64,000 nt of DNA, taken from assembly GCA_032622095.1 (NCBI GenBank), contig CP136061.1, forward strand, positions 118,368,754-118,432,753, given 5' to 3'. The notes below the pieces were generated by a model. That model did not search any database. It was not told the origin of the DNA and saw only the letters and a program-made list of their open reading frames with translations. Source of the DNA: Siphonodentalium dalli. Lineage: Eukaryota; Mollusca; Scaphopoda; Gadilida; Siphonodentaliidae. The position numbers and the translations under genes were made by a program. Positions 35,965-45,994 of the stretch are shown here, piece after piece (positions within the stretch are counted from its first letter, which is position 1; each line of letters starts with the position of its first letter).

Positions 35965-36352
35965 TTAACACTTTACCCAACAAACCGGCCAAAACGGCAA
36001 AATAAAGCTGCAACAGCCTAAATTATCTTGGGTCTGTCTCAATAAAACCATACAAATATGGATATCATTGGAACCGGCTCATTGACCACATTGTGATGGT
36101 TACAGTTATGCCCTGTGCCAATGCATTCTCTTATATATGCGAGTCGACCATAGGTCGCCTCGCATATATAAGAGAATGCTTTAGCCTAAAAAAATCTTTT
36201 TTTACCATTTTTTCTTACATTCTTTAACAATTTTATAATTTTTAATGTATTAAGCCAATGCATTCTCTTATATATGCGAGGCGACCTATGGTCGACTCGC
36301 ATATATAAGAGAATGCATTGGCACAGGGCCGTTCTGTTGGTTAAAGGGTTAA
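35965..36352 (-). mobile_element. TTAA-flanked MITE with two palindromes (gamma, copy F)
   Basis: TTAACACTTTACCCAACAAA ... GTTAAAGGGTTAA encloses palindromes at 36117-36185 and 36254-36322. It is copy D (18176-18574) in the opposite orientation, including CCGGCTCATTGACCACATTG. It lies inside the 200-bp array. Confidence 0.85.
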
Positions 36353-36639
36353 GCGATTTATAATCTTACCCGGGTTAAGTACGTGGGACGACGCCCTACA
36401 CTCTAAATCGCGTTTAACACTTTTTACCATTTTTTCTTACATTCTTTAACAATTTTATAATATTTAATGTGTTAAGCCAATGCATTCTCTTATATATGCG
36501 AGGCGACCTATGGTCGACTCGCATATATAAGAGAATGCATTGGCACAGGGCCGTTCTGTTGTGTAAAGGGTTAAACGATTTATAATCTTACCCGGATTAA
36601 GTACGTGGGACGACGCCCTACACTCTAAATCGCGTTGGG
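36196..36639 (+). repeat. 222-bp exact-spacing tandem duplication
   Basis: 36196-36417 is repeated at 36418-36639. Each unit holds half the gamma element (one palindrome, at 36254-36322 and 36476-36544), the TTAA end, and the array piece ending CTCTAAATCGCGTT. Palindrome starts, TTAA ends and array words are all offset by exactly 222. Confidence 0.85.
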
Positions 36640-36933
36640 TAAAAATTTTGCCGAACACAATGGTATATATAGTGCATATTTAACCACGCAAACGTTGGGT
36701 AAATTTTGCCCAATGTTGTGCAATGTTTTTACTCATCGCAGGGTTACCATTTACCAAATATTAATTTCCCTTCTGCGTTGGGCGATTTTTTGTACCCGTA
36801 AATTAATATTGGGTAAATTGTTACCCTGCATTGAATAAAAACATTGCCTATCATTGTGTAAAATTTACCAAACGTTCACGTGGTTAAATATGCACTATTG
36901 TGTTGGGTCTTTTACCCAACGCCATTTAGAGTG
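36621..36933. mobile_element. MITE with CACTCTAAATCGCGTTGGGTAAA ends
   Basis: CTCTAAATCGCGTTGGGTAA is mirrored by TTTACCCAACGCCATTTAGA. The arms keep inverting through ACACAATGGTATATATAGTGC, AACGTTGGGTAAATTTTGCC and TACCAAATATTAATTTCCC. The whole 313 bp can fold back on itself. A larger relative spans 39757-40905. Confidence 0.8.
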
Positions 36934-37060
36934 TATATAGAGTATTATAGACTGATCCTGGTCTCTAGTAATACTTCCAACTGCCCTATAGGCGGTGAGC
37001 TATAGAGAAAAGCATTTAAAACAAATTGCACCAACAAGTTCCACAGTCGAGCATTTTATG

Positions 37061-37735
37061 TTTTATATATTATCTCTGTGCTGCGCTTAGGTCCCAAGTG
37101 AGAAAGATTCTACCCGCTGAGATCACAGGTTAATCCATTAGTGCTTCAACAAAACAATTAATGCGCAAGATAATCTCGCATAAAACGGGTATAGCTTTCA
37201 GAATTAATCTAAAATCACGCTAACCGTCACAAGAGTAAGTATCTTGGTAATGATTAATTCTGCTATTTTCGTTTCACGATCAACAAATGTCTTCAGTAGG
37301 AATCTCTATCGGGTCATATAGATATAGGGAACATCAGTAATCGAGCGAATATGACCGGCAACATTTAGGGTCGTTGATCCCGCTCCTGGCATTCGATTAG
37401 GGTAAATCATTTATGTGGGATCACGGACATGAATTTTGACCTCTATCAAGGTTTAGGATAGAGAGAGGCAGTCGGAACAATTTAACGTGTTTCGGTAACA
37501 CACAGATGCAAGAGTCCGACGCGCTACTTTTTATATTATTGATATTCAATGTCATTCAGTGGCATTCACATTGTACGTGGCGAGAAATAGTCGGGGCATT
37601 TTTTGGCCGGGGACTATTTTTTTCCTCGGATTTTAGTCGGGGACTATTCTGGGGGAATTGTCTGCGTTTACATGAATTTGATGCATATGGGACGTTCTTC
37701 AACGAAGGCTAGTAATTTTATCGTATGTCTTTCCA
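37061..37735. other. Stretch upstream of the Harbinger-like pseudogene
   Basis: GGGGACTATTTTT and GGGGACTATTCTG recur in a short GC-richer patch at 37600-37650. The ORF at 37506-37712 has no recognised motif; it could be the eroded N-terminus of the transposase but I cannot show it. Confidence 0.3.
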
Positions 37736-39420
37736 TTGGATCAATTGCCGCAACTACGATCTATCTGTGAACGACCACATTGTAGATACTGGTTCGACGA
37801 TATCGTGAAAGGAGCGTTTACTGACAAGCATTCGATAACTTTCGAATGTACAAGGCATCATTTGAGGTCATTTGCCAGAAGTGGGACCATTTATAAGCCT
37901 GCTGCAAAATATGTTCGGAAGCAGATTCCAGTTGACAAGAAAGTAGCAATAACTGTGTATGGGCTATATAGCCTCAAGCTCGGAGTATAGAACTGTGGCA
38001 CACCTGTTCGGTGTTTCAATTCCATCTATGTACACTGTGTTAATAGAGTTTGTGAAGCTCTTTCCGATAATTTTAATGACAAATAGCACCTAATGCGCAT
38101 AAGATTGTCCACTTATAAATGGACAATCGGTACCTAAAATGGTCGTTAATAAATGGACAATCCGACCACGCGTGGCACGCGAGCTTGGGATTGTCCACTA
38201 AATCACGACATATATAGATAATCGTGCATGTTAGCTTCATATTAAATCTGAAGGGTAATAACTCTATAAAGAATGTACCTTTACTAAATGACGGAGATTT
38301 GTGTGAGAAATTTGCAACACAACAGATCAACTTTTGTGAAATATAAGTCAAATTCTTCCCTTGGGTTTGGGGGAGGTTTGGGGTACGCTCTTTGAAAACA
38401 CTTCTTCGAATATTTCCGTTATTTCGTCAACAACTCTTCTTCAAATATCTCCGTTATTTCGTCAAAAACACTTCTTCTCATACAAATCACCGTTATTTAG
38501 CAAATTAATATTATTTATAGAGTTATTGCCCTTGATATTAAATATGAAGCTAACATGCAGGATTAACTTCATTTAGTGGACAATCCCAAGCTCGCGTGCC
38601 ACGCGTGGTTGGATTGTCTATTTATTAATGACCATTTTAGGTACCGATTGTCCATTTATAAGACAATCCTTGCCTGCAAATACATACGTTTTCCGGAGGT
38701 TGATGATCTTAAGAATGTTGTATGATGTTACAGAGAGAAATGGTATTTCCCGAATTGTGCTGGTGCCATAGATGGCTGCCACTTCGAAATCATATAGTGC
38801 CTGAAGAAAATCACGGCGAGTATATATGTAAACAGAAACGGTAAATACACTCTGTGACTATCGCAATGCATAATACGAGAGGTTAATAATTGATGGCTTG
38901 GCAGTGTTCATGACGCGCATGTTTTTGCCAAACTCGAACATATACATGTAATATATTATGATCGTGGACAAAATGGGACATTGTTTCCTGCGAACATGGC
39001 AATGATAATTAAGACTGGTGACACTGAGATCCCTGTCCCTGTGATCACCAGTGGAGATCCGGCTTATCATTTTCTAACTGCATGGTTGATGAAACCTTAT
39101 ACTCCGGACGTGGTTGGCTATATATCACTCACAAACTCTCTTTAATTATCGCGGCTAAGCTGGACACAAATGACAATCGATGACGTCTTGGGGGATGCAT
39201 GATTGAGGTCTCTAATGAAGATACTTTTATTTGTCTTGAAGAGACGTCGCGTTAAGGTTGAATTTGCTTCTGTGAGATCAAACGCGAAACTTTTGGCGAA
39301 ATGCTGAATCCCGAAGAGTCAGCGGAAGATGTCGAGAATGCAGAATGAATTGGTGCTAATGAAGACGAATTCCCAGAAGGGCATTCAAAGGTGATTCGTG
39401 ATCATCTTTGTTAAGTAGGT
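37736..39420 (+). pseudogene. PIF/Harbinger-type DDE transposase, decayed and interrupted
   Basis: Conserved blocks appear in order although the frame shifts: RYWFDDIVKGAFTDKH, then RKQIPVDKKVAITVYGL (helical N part), SEYRTVAHLFGVSIPSMYTV, KYIRFPEVDDLKNVV, and WYFPNCAGAIDGCHFEI with the first catalytic Asp at 38771. WLGSVHDAHVFAK follows with the second Asp at 38912, then SGDPAYHFLTAWLMKPYTP. MTIDDVLG comes last, where the family usually has Glu (VEN), here Asp at 39179. KVIRDHLC closes the C-terminus. This matches DDE_Tnp_4 transposases, which cut and insert Harbinger elements with a partner Myb-like protein not seen here. Stops, frameshifts and a 591-bp insertion (38086-38676) make it inactive. 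No Harbinger terminal repeats are recognised. Confidence 0.85.
38086..38676. mobile_element. Foldback element inserted in the Harbinger-like pseudogene
   Basis: CAAATA is duplicated on both sides (38080-38085 and 38677-38682). Removing the insertion joins AATGACAAATACATACG and restores the protein order NDKYIRFPE. The arms (about 38097-38280 and 38500-38676) carry TGGACAATCGGTACCTAAAA, CACGCGTGGCACGCGAGCTT and their complements, then GTTAGCTTCATATTAAAT. The centre has the CTTCTTC-AAATATCTCCG words also seen at about 14611. Confidence 0.85.
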
Positions 39421-39756
39421 TTCTTTCTGACCAAGCGCAACTACATACGACACGTCGTGTGCATATGACTATACTGGTGTTCGGATTATTAACTCAGAAT
39501 TACCCTGTATATGATACATTACTGTGGATTCGACTTTATATATATGCCATCGGCGTATGTACAATGTATGCACCCACATCTATATTGTATTGTTAGTACA
39601 TGTAGTTACACGCGAAGATTTGTATTACATGCATTTTAAAGTTGTTGTCGATCCCATTATCAGACAGTCCGAGACACGGGGTTCCCATTTGTTGAGCCAA
39701 TAACGTGCATATCATATAAAGTCATCATAAGCCGCCTTCGTTATCGCAATATTAAA

Positions 39757-40905
39757 ATCTAAATCGCGTTGGATACAATTTTACCCAAATTGGGTAAAAT
39801 GTTTACCCAACACAATGGTGCATACAGTTCTGATTAAAACAATACTCAGAATATAAAAGTACTGAGTCTGGTGACAATGGGTAGAGATTCCATTACTCCC
39901 AGCAGGAATTACGTATTTGCCAGCCAATCACAATATCCTCATGAACGCGATGTGACCAATCAGGCGATAGTCGCATGGAATCCCCAAGACAAGGGGAATT
40001 CCTTCAGCCGGTGCCGATTACAGTAAACCCCGCCCAATAGTTATAAATAATACAACAACTTTTCCGCCACATGGCTAATGTTTACAAATTCAGAGTTTTA
40101 CGACAGCAAATTTAACATTGAAAAGCGTATTTAAAGAGTGCAGAATTGACTAATTTTACTTAATATGTAATATAACTGAATGTTATTAAGAAATTCAACA
40201 TTTAGTCCCGAATATTTAGAAGTCGCGATGTCGTAAATTTATTTAATTTCCGGCAACTGATGTTAACTTCGAAATTAAACACAGAAATAATATTTTGTTT
40301 CGAGTCATAAACGCATTTAAAGTTTGTTAAACGAGATTAATCTCAGTTAAAATTATGTCACAAGGCGCATGCAGAAGATATTCTGAGAGAATGCGTAGCA
40401 TCAATTCTCGCAGGAACTGGCATAAAGAGTCTGCGGAAACGAAACTATTACACGGAAACGAAACCGAAACTACATTATGTCACCCAAAGCTATTTTAAAG
40501 ACAAATGTGGGCGGTGACGTCATACTGCAGGGGGTTGTCTGTGGAAGTTATTTATAGCGACAGTAATGCGACATATAGCGGGTTTCATCAGACTCAGTAC
40601 TTTTAGAGTCTGAGTGTGGTTTTAATCAGAGATGTGGTGCATATAGCATCATGCGAACGTTTAGTAACTTTTTACTTTTGTTTTTGTTGGGTAAAACATG
40701 TTACCCAATCTGGGTAAATTTTACCCAATGCTGGGAAATGTTTTTACTTCAACGTAGGGTAACAATTTACCCAATATTAATTTCCCTTCTGCGTTGGGCG
40801 AGTTTTTGATACCCAACAATGATTGAACAATTACTTAATTATTGGGTCAAATCAACTAATGTTGGGAGAGTTATTACCACTAAAGTTGGGTTAAAAATAA
40901 TTATT
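39757..40905. mobile_element. GTTGGGTAAA-family element carrying a nested insertion
   Basis: The left part (TCTAAATCGCGTTGGATACA, TGGGTAAAATGTTTACCC) and right part (GTTGGGTAAAACATGTTACC, ATTAATTTCCCTTCTGCGTT) match the 36621-36933 element. An 811-bp element at 39825-40635 separates them. The far right terminus is eroded. Confidence 0.65.
39825..40635. mobile_element. 811-bp element with 8-bp target duplication (hAT-like)
   Basis: The direct repeat GGTGCATA lies at 39817-39824 and 40636-40643. Inside it CTGATTAAAACAATACTCAG and AAAAGTACTGAGTCT are inverted at 40591-40630. An 8-bp duplication and a left end starting CAG fit hAT-type mobilisation; no transposase is present, so the assignment is inference. 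Confidence 0.75.
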
Positions 40906-41072
40906 TTCTCGACAGTATATTCAGATATATCTGGAAAAAACATAGCTCATTTATTTCGATGGAACACATAACTATTCCAAGTTGATAATTACCTAAATTT
41001 TACTAAACTAGCTGGGGTCCCGGTGTTGCGCGGGTATAGAATGTGTAAATTATTAGGACCCCTTCCAGTCAT

Positions 41073-41552
41073 TTAACCCTTTCAGTGCCAGGGTCCGATC
41101 TCATCGGCCCTAATTTACGGTCTGTAAAATCGGCCCTAAAACAAATTTAAAAATAAATAAAAAAAGATTATTTTTTGCTTTCTTTTTTTGGGTTGAATTT
41201 GTTTTGGGTATGCTTAAGCATGCTATTTAAAAACAAACTGGATAAAACCTTAGGGGCATGTTATAACTCAAAACTATCACCAAGTATTCATAGTAATAAT
41301 TTTTATGCCCATGAAAAACGTAAGATTCCCTGGCACTAAATCTACAAAATAAGTCTGTTAAAGAATATAAGAAACAATTATTAAAATTGTAAAAAATTGT
41401 AAAAATAATAACAAATGATGAAAAATTGTTAGGCCAATGCATTCTCTTATATATGCGAGGCGACCTATGGTCGACCCGCGTATATAAGAGAATGCATTGG
41501 CACAGGGTATATAGATTGATACAAAAATCGGACCTGGCACTGAAAGGGTTAA
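41073..41552 (+). mobile_element. TTAA-flanked MITE with one palindrome (beta, copy I)
   Basis: TTAACCCTTTCAGTGCCAGG ... CCTGGCACTGAAAGGGTTAA, with a single palindrome at 41433-41501. It is the same family as 13987-14339 but retains about 120 extra bp (TTTTGGGTATGCTTAAGCAT region), so copy C is an internal deletion or I has an insertion. Confidence 0.85.
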
Positions 41553-42770
41553 ATTAATTATTAGTTACCTGAGATAAAAATCACCCATTGCATGACACTC
41601 TCCAGATAAAGTTACTGCTGTCTTTTAAGTTGTCAAGAAACGCCCATTATTGCTAATTGTTTGTGCCACTTTAAGTCAACTGCATCTATCCCACGACATT
41701 CCCAATTTATGTGCAAATGTTACCATATATATTCTGAGCTGATAATAAACGCTCTTCATTGGTCATCTATGTTAAACTAATGTATTAGTCCCCCTTTAAG
41801 ACATCTGATATCAAAGGCACATATCAAATTGCATTCCCCTGATATGGTATCACTGTGTACCAATGTTCCTACATATTGTATAAGCTGATAAGGAACGCTC
41901 TTTATTGTTAATTTAAATAATTTAATTTTTAAGTTTCCCTTTTGGGTCAACGGCTCAAATCGAATGGTGCTCCCTATGTGAAGTCACCACTGCATACCAA
42001 TTTCCAGTAACAAGGGTCAAGCCGTGTTTGGTATATGATTAATTATTTAATTAAAATGGTTTATTAGTGGCCATTTAAGTAGCCTGAGGCCAACGGTACC
42101 TACCCCGTGACACTCATCTGGTCAGTTTAAGACGGTAGCGGGTGTGTGTGTGTTATTGGCCAATATTATGGAATATGACGCTGTGTTCGATCGGGGTGTA
42201 CTGTGTGATCCCCAAACGACCACAGCGCCGTACCCCGATAACACGTACACCCACTACATTCATTTCGTATAGTTATATAGCTTTTAGATGTTGTATTCCC
42301 ATAAAAAATCTGAGTGTATTCGTATTTGTATTCACAAAATCTTCCGAGAATTTGAGACTAACCCACGCAGCAAATTAAGTCAGCCCAATATAAGATGTTC
42401 AAGCAATTAGCAATTATAATGTGATAAATATAAATAACTGGCTTCAGATTAACTTTGAAAATACATGCCCAATTATTCTGCTGATCGTTTTCAGTGATTA
42501 GGTCAACAATTTGTGACACCGTGTTCGTGTTACGGTCTGTGTGTTATTGGGGTATGAAACCGGTGACCCAATTGGCAGTTGACCAATCACCGAACATGGC
42601 TCAGTGAAACACAGACGGGATATGTAAATATTCGTGGATAATGTGGTATTTATGGTTCTTATAGTCCTACTTGTTCACATAACCAGCAGAAATATATCAG
42701 CACATGAGTATCAACAAATATATTTCTGACTTAATCCTTTCTTATTCGTCATATTGTAAAAAGCAACACA
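41553..42770. other. Stretch without gene; isolated ACGCTCTTTAT words
   Basis: ATAAACGCTCTTCATTGG (about 41746) and GGAACGCTCTTTATTG (about 41893) are the only recurring words I see. The short ORF at 42142-42378 has no motif. Confidence 0.35.
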
Positions 42771-42774
42771 AACT

Positions 42775-43071
42775 TATAAAAAATGATAAAATTGTTAAAG
42801 AATAGTAGATTTTGTTTTTTTAAATTGTTATAGAATGTAAGAAAAAATATTTTTTTTAAATTAGAAAAACTGTTAATGAATGTAAACAAAATAAATACTG
42901 ATAAACAATAGTTAAAGAATGTAAGAAAAATTTATTAAAAAAAATATTAGGCCAATGCATTCTCTTATATATATGCGAGGCGACCTGTGGTCGACTCGCA
43001 TATATAAGATAATGCACTGGCACATGGTCTTTAATGTTGCGCCAGCGCAGCTCCCGACACGAAAGGGTTAA
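42775..43071 (+). mobile_element. Palindrome MITE, alpha right end with spacer array (copy J)
   Basis: Four GTTAAAGAATGTAAGAAA-like words (one reads GTTATAGAATG) lead into a palindrome at 42951-43021 and the alpha right end GCGCCAGCGCAGCTCCCGAC ... AAAGGGTTAA (43068-43071). No left palindrome or TTAACCC end is found. Confidence 0.7.
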
Positions 43072-43082
43072 GCACTCACAGA

Positions 43083-43436
43083 CTAACTGCGCTCAATTTG
43101 AACTGGTATTGTGGTCTCAGTGGTCGTTGGGATGATGCCGATGAATGTCATGAATTGAATACCATCTCTAATTGCATGGTTTAGGATTCCGAACACTCTG
43201 AGGTCAGATTTATTGGTCTGCGTGGCCAAATGGGAATAATAATGCGCAAGTAGATTCATAAAACTTCCCGCTGCCGCCGAGTATGTATTACGAGTAATGA
43301 AAGCCGTCCCTTCAGACTGACTCCGTGGTCGGCTAGTCTTTTGTTCTGGTCTAACAGCATCGATGTATCCGGTCGGTGTTTGGGGATACATATTTTGATA
43401 TACACTGAGGCCGGCATCGTCGTCTCCATTTTAAAC
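43083..43436 (-). CDS. Candidate terminal exon of an unknown protein
   Basis: The minus frame is open from a stop at about 43434 and reads NGDDDAGLSVYQNMYPQ, PTGYIDAVRPEQKTSRPRSQ and then AAAGSFMNLLAHYYSHLATQ, and stops at 43083-43085. Codon content is richer in GC than the flanks and the sequence avoids the low-complexity look of chance ORFs. A possible splice acceptor, CGGCCTCAG|TG, lies at its start in a neighbouring phase. I recognise no domain, and the overlapping ORF 43256-43486 uses another frame. It starts just after a MITE end, which may have brought it close to repeats by chance. Confidence 0.3.
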
Positions 43437-43854
43437 CTCGGAATTAAAACCTGGTTTAAACCTACATTGACGTCCAGCCAAGCCAATCACACTACACAGT
43501 TACAGGCGGACAAAAAGCAGGATGGTACAATGGTTATTGACACGCCTTTAATTACAACGAACAAGCGCATGCTTATAACAACTCTCGCGTGAGACGGTGA
43601 GAATGGATCAATTGTGACATGTTGACAAACAAGCCGACTCTCTCACATTAGACACGCCTTCAATCGATATTATTTGTAGCTCCACCCATTGAACTGATCG
43701 TCAATAACAGTTTGAAATAAGATGGATTCGTCATCTCAGGTCTAGGATCCCTCATCGTGTTTTGCTGGAACGCCGAATGCTATGGTTTACGGTTGGCAAT
43801 TGACATGTGTGAACGCTTCTCGCTTATATACTGCCGACATTTTTTGTTATCAAC

Positions 43855-44287
43855 TTTTATTACATTCTTTAAAAAAAAATAATCATTATTTATCATTTTT
43901 TTTCTTACATTCTTTAACAGTTTTTATCATTTTTTATTATTTATTCTTACATTCTATAACAATTTTATAATTTTTTATCATTTTTAATTATTTTCTTTAA
44001 CAATTTTTATCATTTTTTATATTTTTTTCTTACATTCGTGATCAATTTTAAATCATTTTTCTTACATTCTTTAACTACTATTATCATTCTTTATCATTAT
44101 TTCTTACATTCTTTAACAATTTTTTCTTTCATTTTTTAACAATTATAAAAAATAATATAAAAATTGTTAGGCCAATGCATTCACTTATATATGCGATGCG
44201 ACCTATGGTCGACTCGCATATATAAGAGAATGCATTGGCACAGGGTTTTCGCAAACATTCCGGAAGCTCCCATTATGAAAGGGTTAA
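43855..44287 (-). mobile_element. Palindrome MITE with a long spacer array (copy K)
   Basis: About ten words of TTTATCATTTTTTCTTACATTC type (the complement of the GTTAAAGAATGTAAG repeat) occupy 43855-44150. A palindrome follows at 44171-44239, then GTTTTCGCAAACATTCCGGA ... AAAGGGTTAA, the alpha left end read in reverse. The other palindrome and end are missing, so array growth probably went with loss of one arm. Confidence 0.75.
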
Positions 44288-44690
44288 ATAGGCCGCGTTT
44301 GTTGGTAACCGATCCGGATTATATAATCGCCTAATATGCTTCACCCACTGATCCATCGCCCCCGGAAGTGTGCCGAATGCGCAGGCTGTATCGTTTACAA
44401 GAAAACCAATGTCAGAACTTGTAACGCGCTCCAGATCATATATTATATACACATGATTGTAATTATAGAATATAAAATATATTGATTTCACGAATGACCA
44501 ACTCATAATTCCGTTAAAACAACTAATCCTTCAAATTATTACAACTATATACGGCTTATCACTGAAGGTTTCTCGAGCATTTCACCAGAATTCCCAACTA
44601 CACCTTTTACCGGACTCGGCCTCTGGGTCGCAGTTCGCTTTTAATCCGTCCCCGGTTGGGTAACAAATGCCTCACGTAGAACAAATCAGA
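44288..44690. other. Stretch with one unrecognised minus ORF
   Basis: The ORF at 44273-44506 starts inside unique DNA but ends within the MITE terminus, so its C-terminus cannot be ancestral host coding. Its middle (LERVTSSDIGFLVNDTACAF) shows no known domain. Confidence 0.3.
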
Positions 44691-44698
44691 AAATTATA

Positions 44699-44877
44699 CA
44701 ATTTTTCCAAATGACTAGTGAACAAGCTCCGCCTTATCTATCAAACATGATTCCTCCCAATTCCACTTCATCTGGTTACAATTTTAGGCATGTTAGTATC
44801 CACCCGCCTAGCAGCAACAGGGACATTTACATGAATACTTTTCTGCCTTCGGCTACACGAGCATGGAATAGTTTATA
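44699..44877 (+). pseudogene. LINE ORF2 fragment downstream of the reverse transcriptase core
   Basis: The open frame reads MTSEQAPPYLSNMIPP, YNFRHVSIHPPSSNRDIYMN and FLPSATRAWNSL before a stop. The pattern APxYLxxxIPP, a spaced YNxRxxS, then FxPSxxRxWNSL is characteristic of the C-terminal part of reverse transcriptase ORFs in invertebrate non-LTR retrotransposons. It is a short dead fragment with no preserved catalytic motif. It is a different LINE group, or a different segment, from the remnants at 30540 and 63461. Confidence 0.65.
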
Positions 44878-45260
44878 AAATTCAATAAAATCGTCAAACC
44901 ATACTCCCAGGTTCGAAAAATTCCATTTGCACCGTCCCCCATTGGGTTGGAACTTTCCAACTGGAACCAACACTTCGGAATATTTCCAACTGATGGAATT
45001 TCATACCAATAGTTTGGCCAAACGTAGAAACGATGCCATTGTACCGGTATAGGTCGATAATACTGATTGGAAAATCACACAATCAGAACAATATGATGTA
45101 ATATTTCCAAGTAATGTTTTGTCAGGCATGAATTTTCAACTGTTAAAAATTGTGACCAAAGTTGGGGGTAACTCCTCCAGACTACCCCAAACCTCCCTGT
45201 CGGCGCGTCCCTGACCATGCGTATCAAAACGCAGACAGGCGCATAATAATACAGACAAAT
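44878..45260. other. Stretch with scattered TTTCCAAC words
   Basis: GGAACTTTCCAACTGGAACC, ATATTTCCAACTGATGG and AATTTTCAACTGTTAAAA suggest a weak short-period repetition, with similar words at 34257-34375 and 55805-55850. No gene is seen. Confidence 0.35.
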
Positions 45261-45689
45261 AGCATGTCGCGGGAAACATTTTTTTTGCCTTCCTACATAT
45301 TATCTACCACATAGCTTCCCTGTACAGCGAGGTTGATGTCTTGTCTCATTATCGCCCACATCTTTAACTGTTACTGATGAGAGCATGCGGACACATTTAT
45401 GACAATCATTAATTATTATGAACCAAATCACGCACTGACTACATGCAACTGCATATATATACACAGGCAAATTACACATACGCAACATATATTGAGAACC
45501 AGTTCTACATATACAAGACATTGTATCATCATGGATCGACTAAGTGACAGTGATGTGCAAGTGTTTGAACTGTGTGGAGACCATATTCTTGTCGCAAACG
45601 ATTGTTGACTCCTACAGAGACAACATCAGGTTAGCAGGAACTAAATGTTTTCCATAGGTCACAGTGTTAAAGATTGACCACGCCCACGC

Positions 45690-45945
45690 TAAATCCTCGA
45701 GTTCCGAAGTGCACGATGAATGCGTTCGTAAAGACCAACCCTTTCGGCATTTGTTCGCACAGAGGAGTACCTTTCGAGCCATTCCTTTTTCAAAAACCAA
45801 CATACGTTTTCCACACTACCCCACTTTTTGCACAGAATTTGACAGCCTGGCGAAAGCCAATACACAGCCACAATCTCCCGCAATTGTTTGGACACGAACG
45901 CATTTCAGACTAGGAAACGTCCATGCTTTTACACGCTATGGGTAA
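45690..45945 (-). mobile_element. Outer part of the recombinase-associated repeat, inverted
   Basis: The complement of this stretch (CTAGTCTGAAATGCGTTCGT, GTGCAAAAAGTGGGGTAGTG, GGCTCGAAAGGTACTCCTCT) matches 24480-24690, including a shared TTCCGAAGTGCACGA word with 26970. The inner arm and core are absent. The overlapping ORFs on both strands here are not conserved between copies. Confidence 0.65.
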
Positions 45946-45994
45946 TGGGTATTATATTTCTTGAATTTGTAAATTTATTTGACATATTATACGC

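Larger units (their letters stand above)
34479..37060 (+). repeat. ~200-bp tandem array broken by nested insertions
   Basis: Units begin with GTTTCAAGTGTTAACCG and share ACGATCATGCGTTTATAATC, TTACCCGGGTTAAGTACGTG, CTGACGTTGGC and CAGAGTGCAGCA. Starts are near 34478, 34672, 34863, 35518, 35732 and 35930. Insertions at 35009-35475, 35965-36352 and 36621-36933 interrupt units; the last unit remnant (CTGATCCTGGTCTCTAGTAA) resumes at about 36950. Confidence 0.8.
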
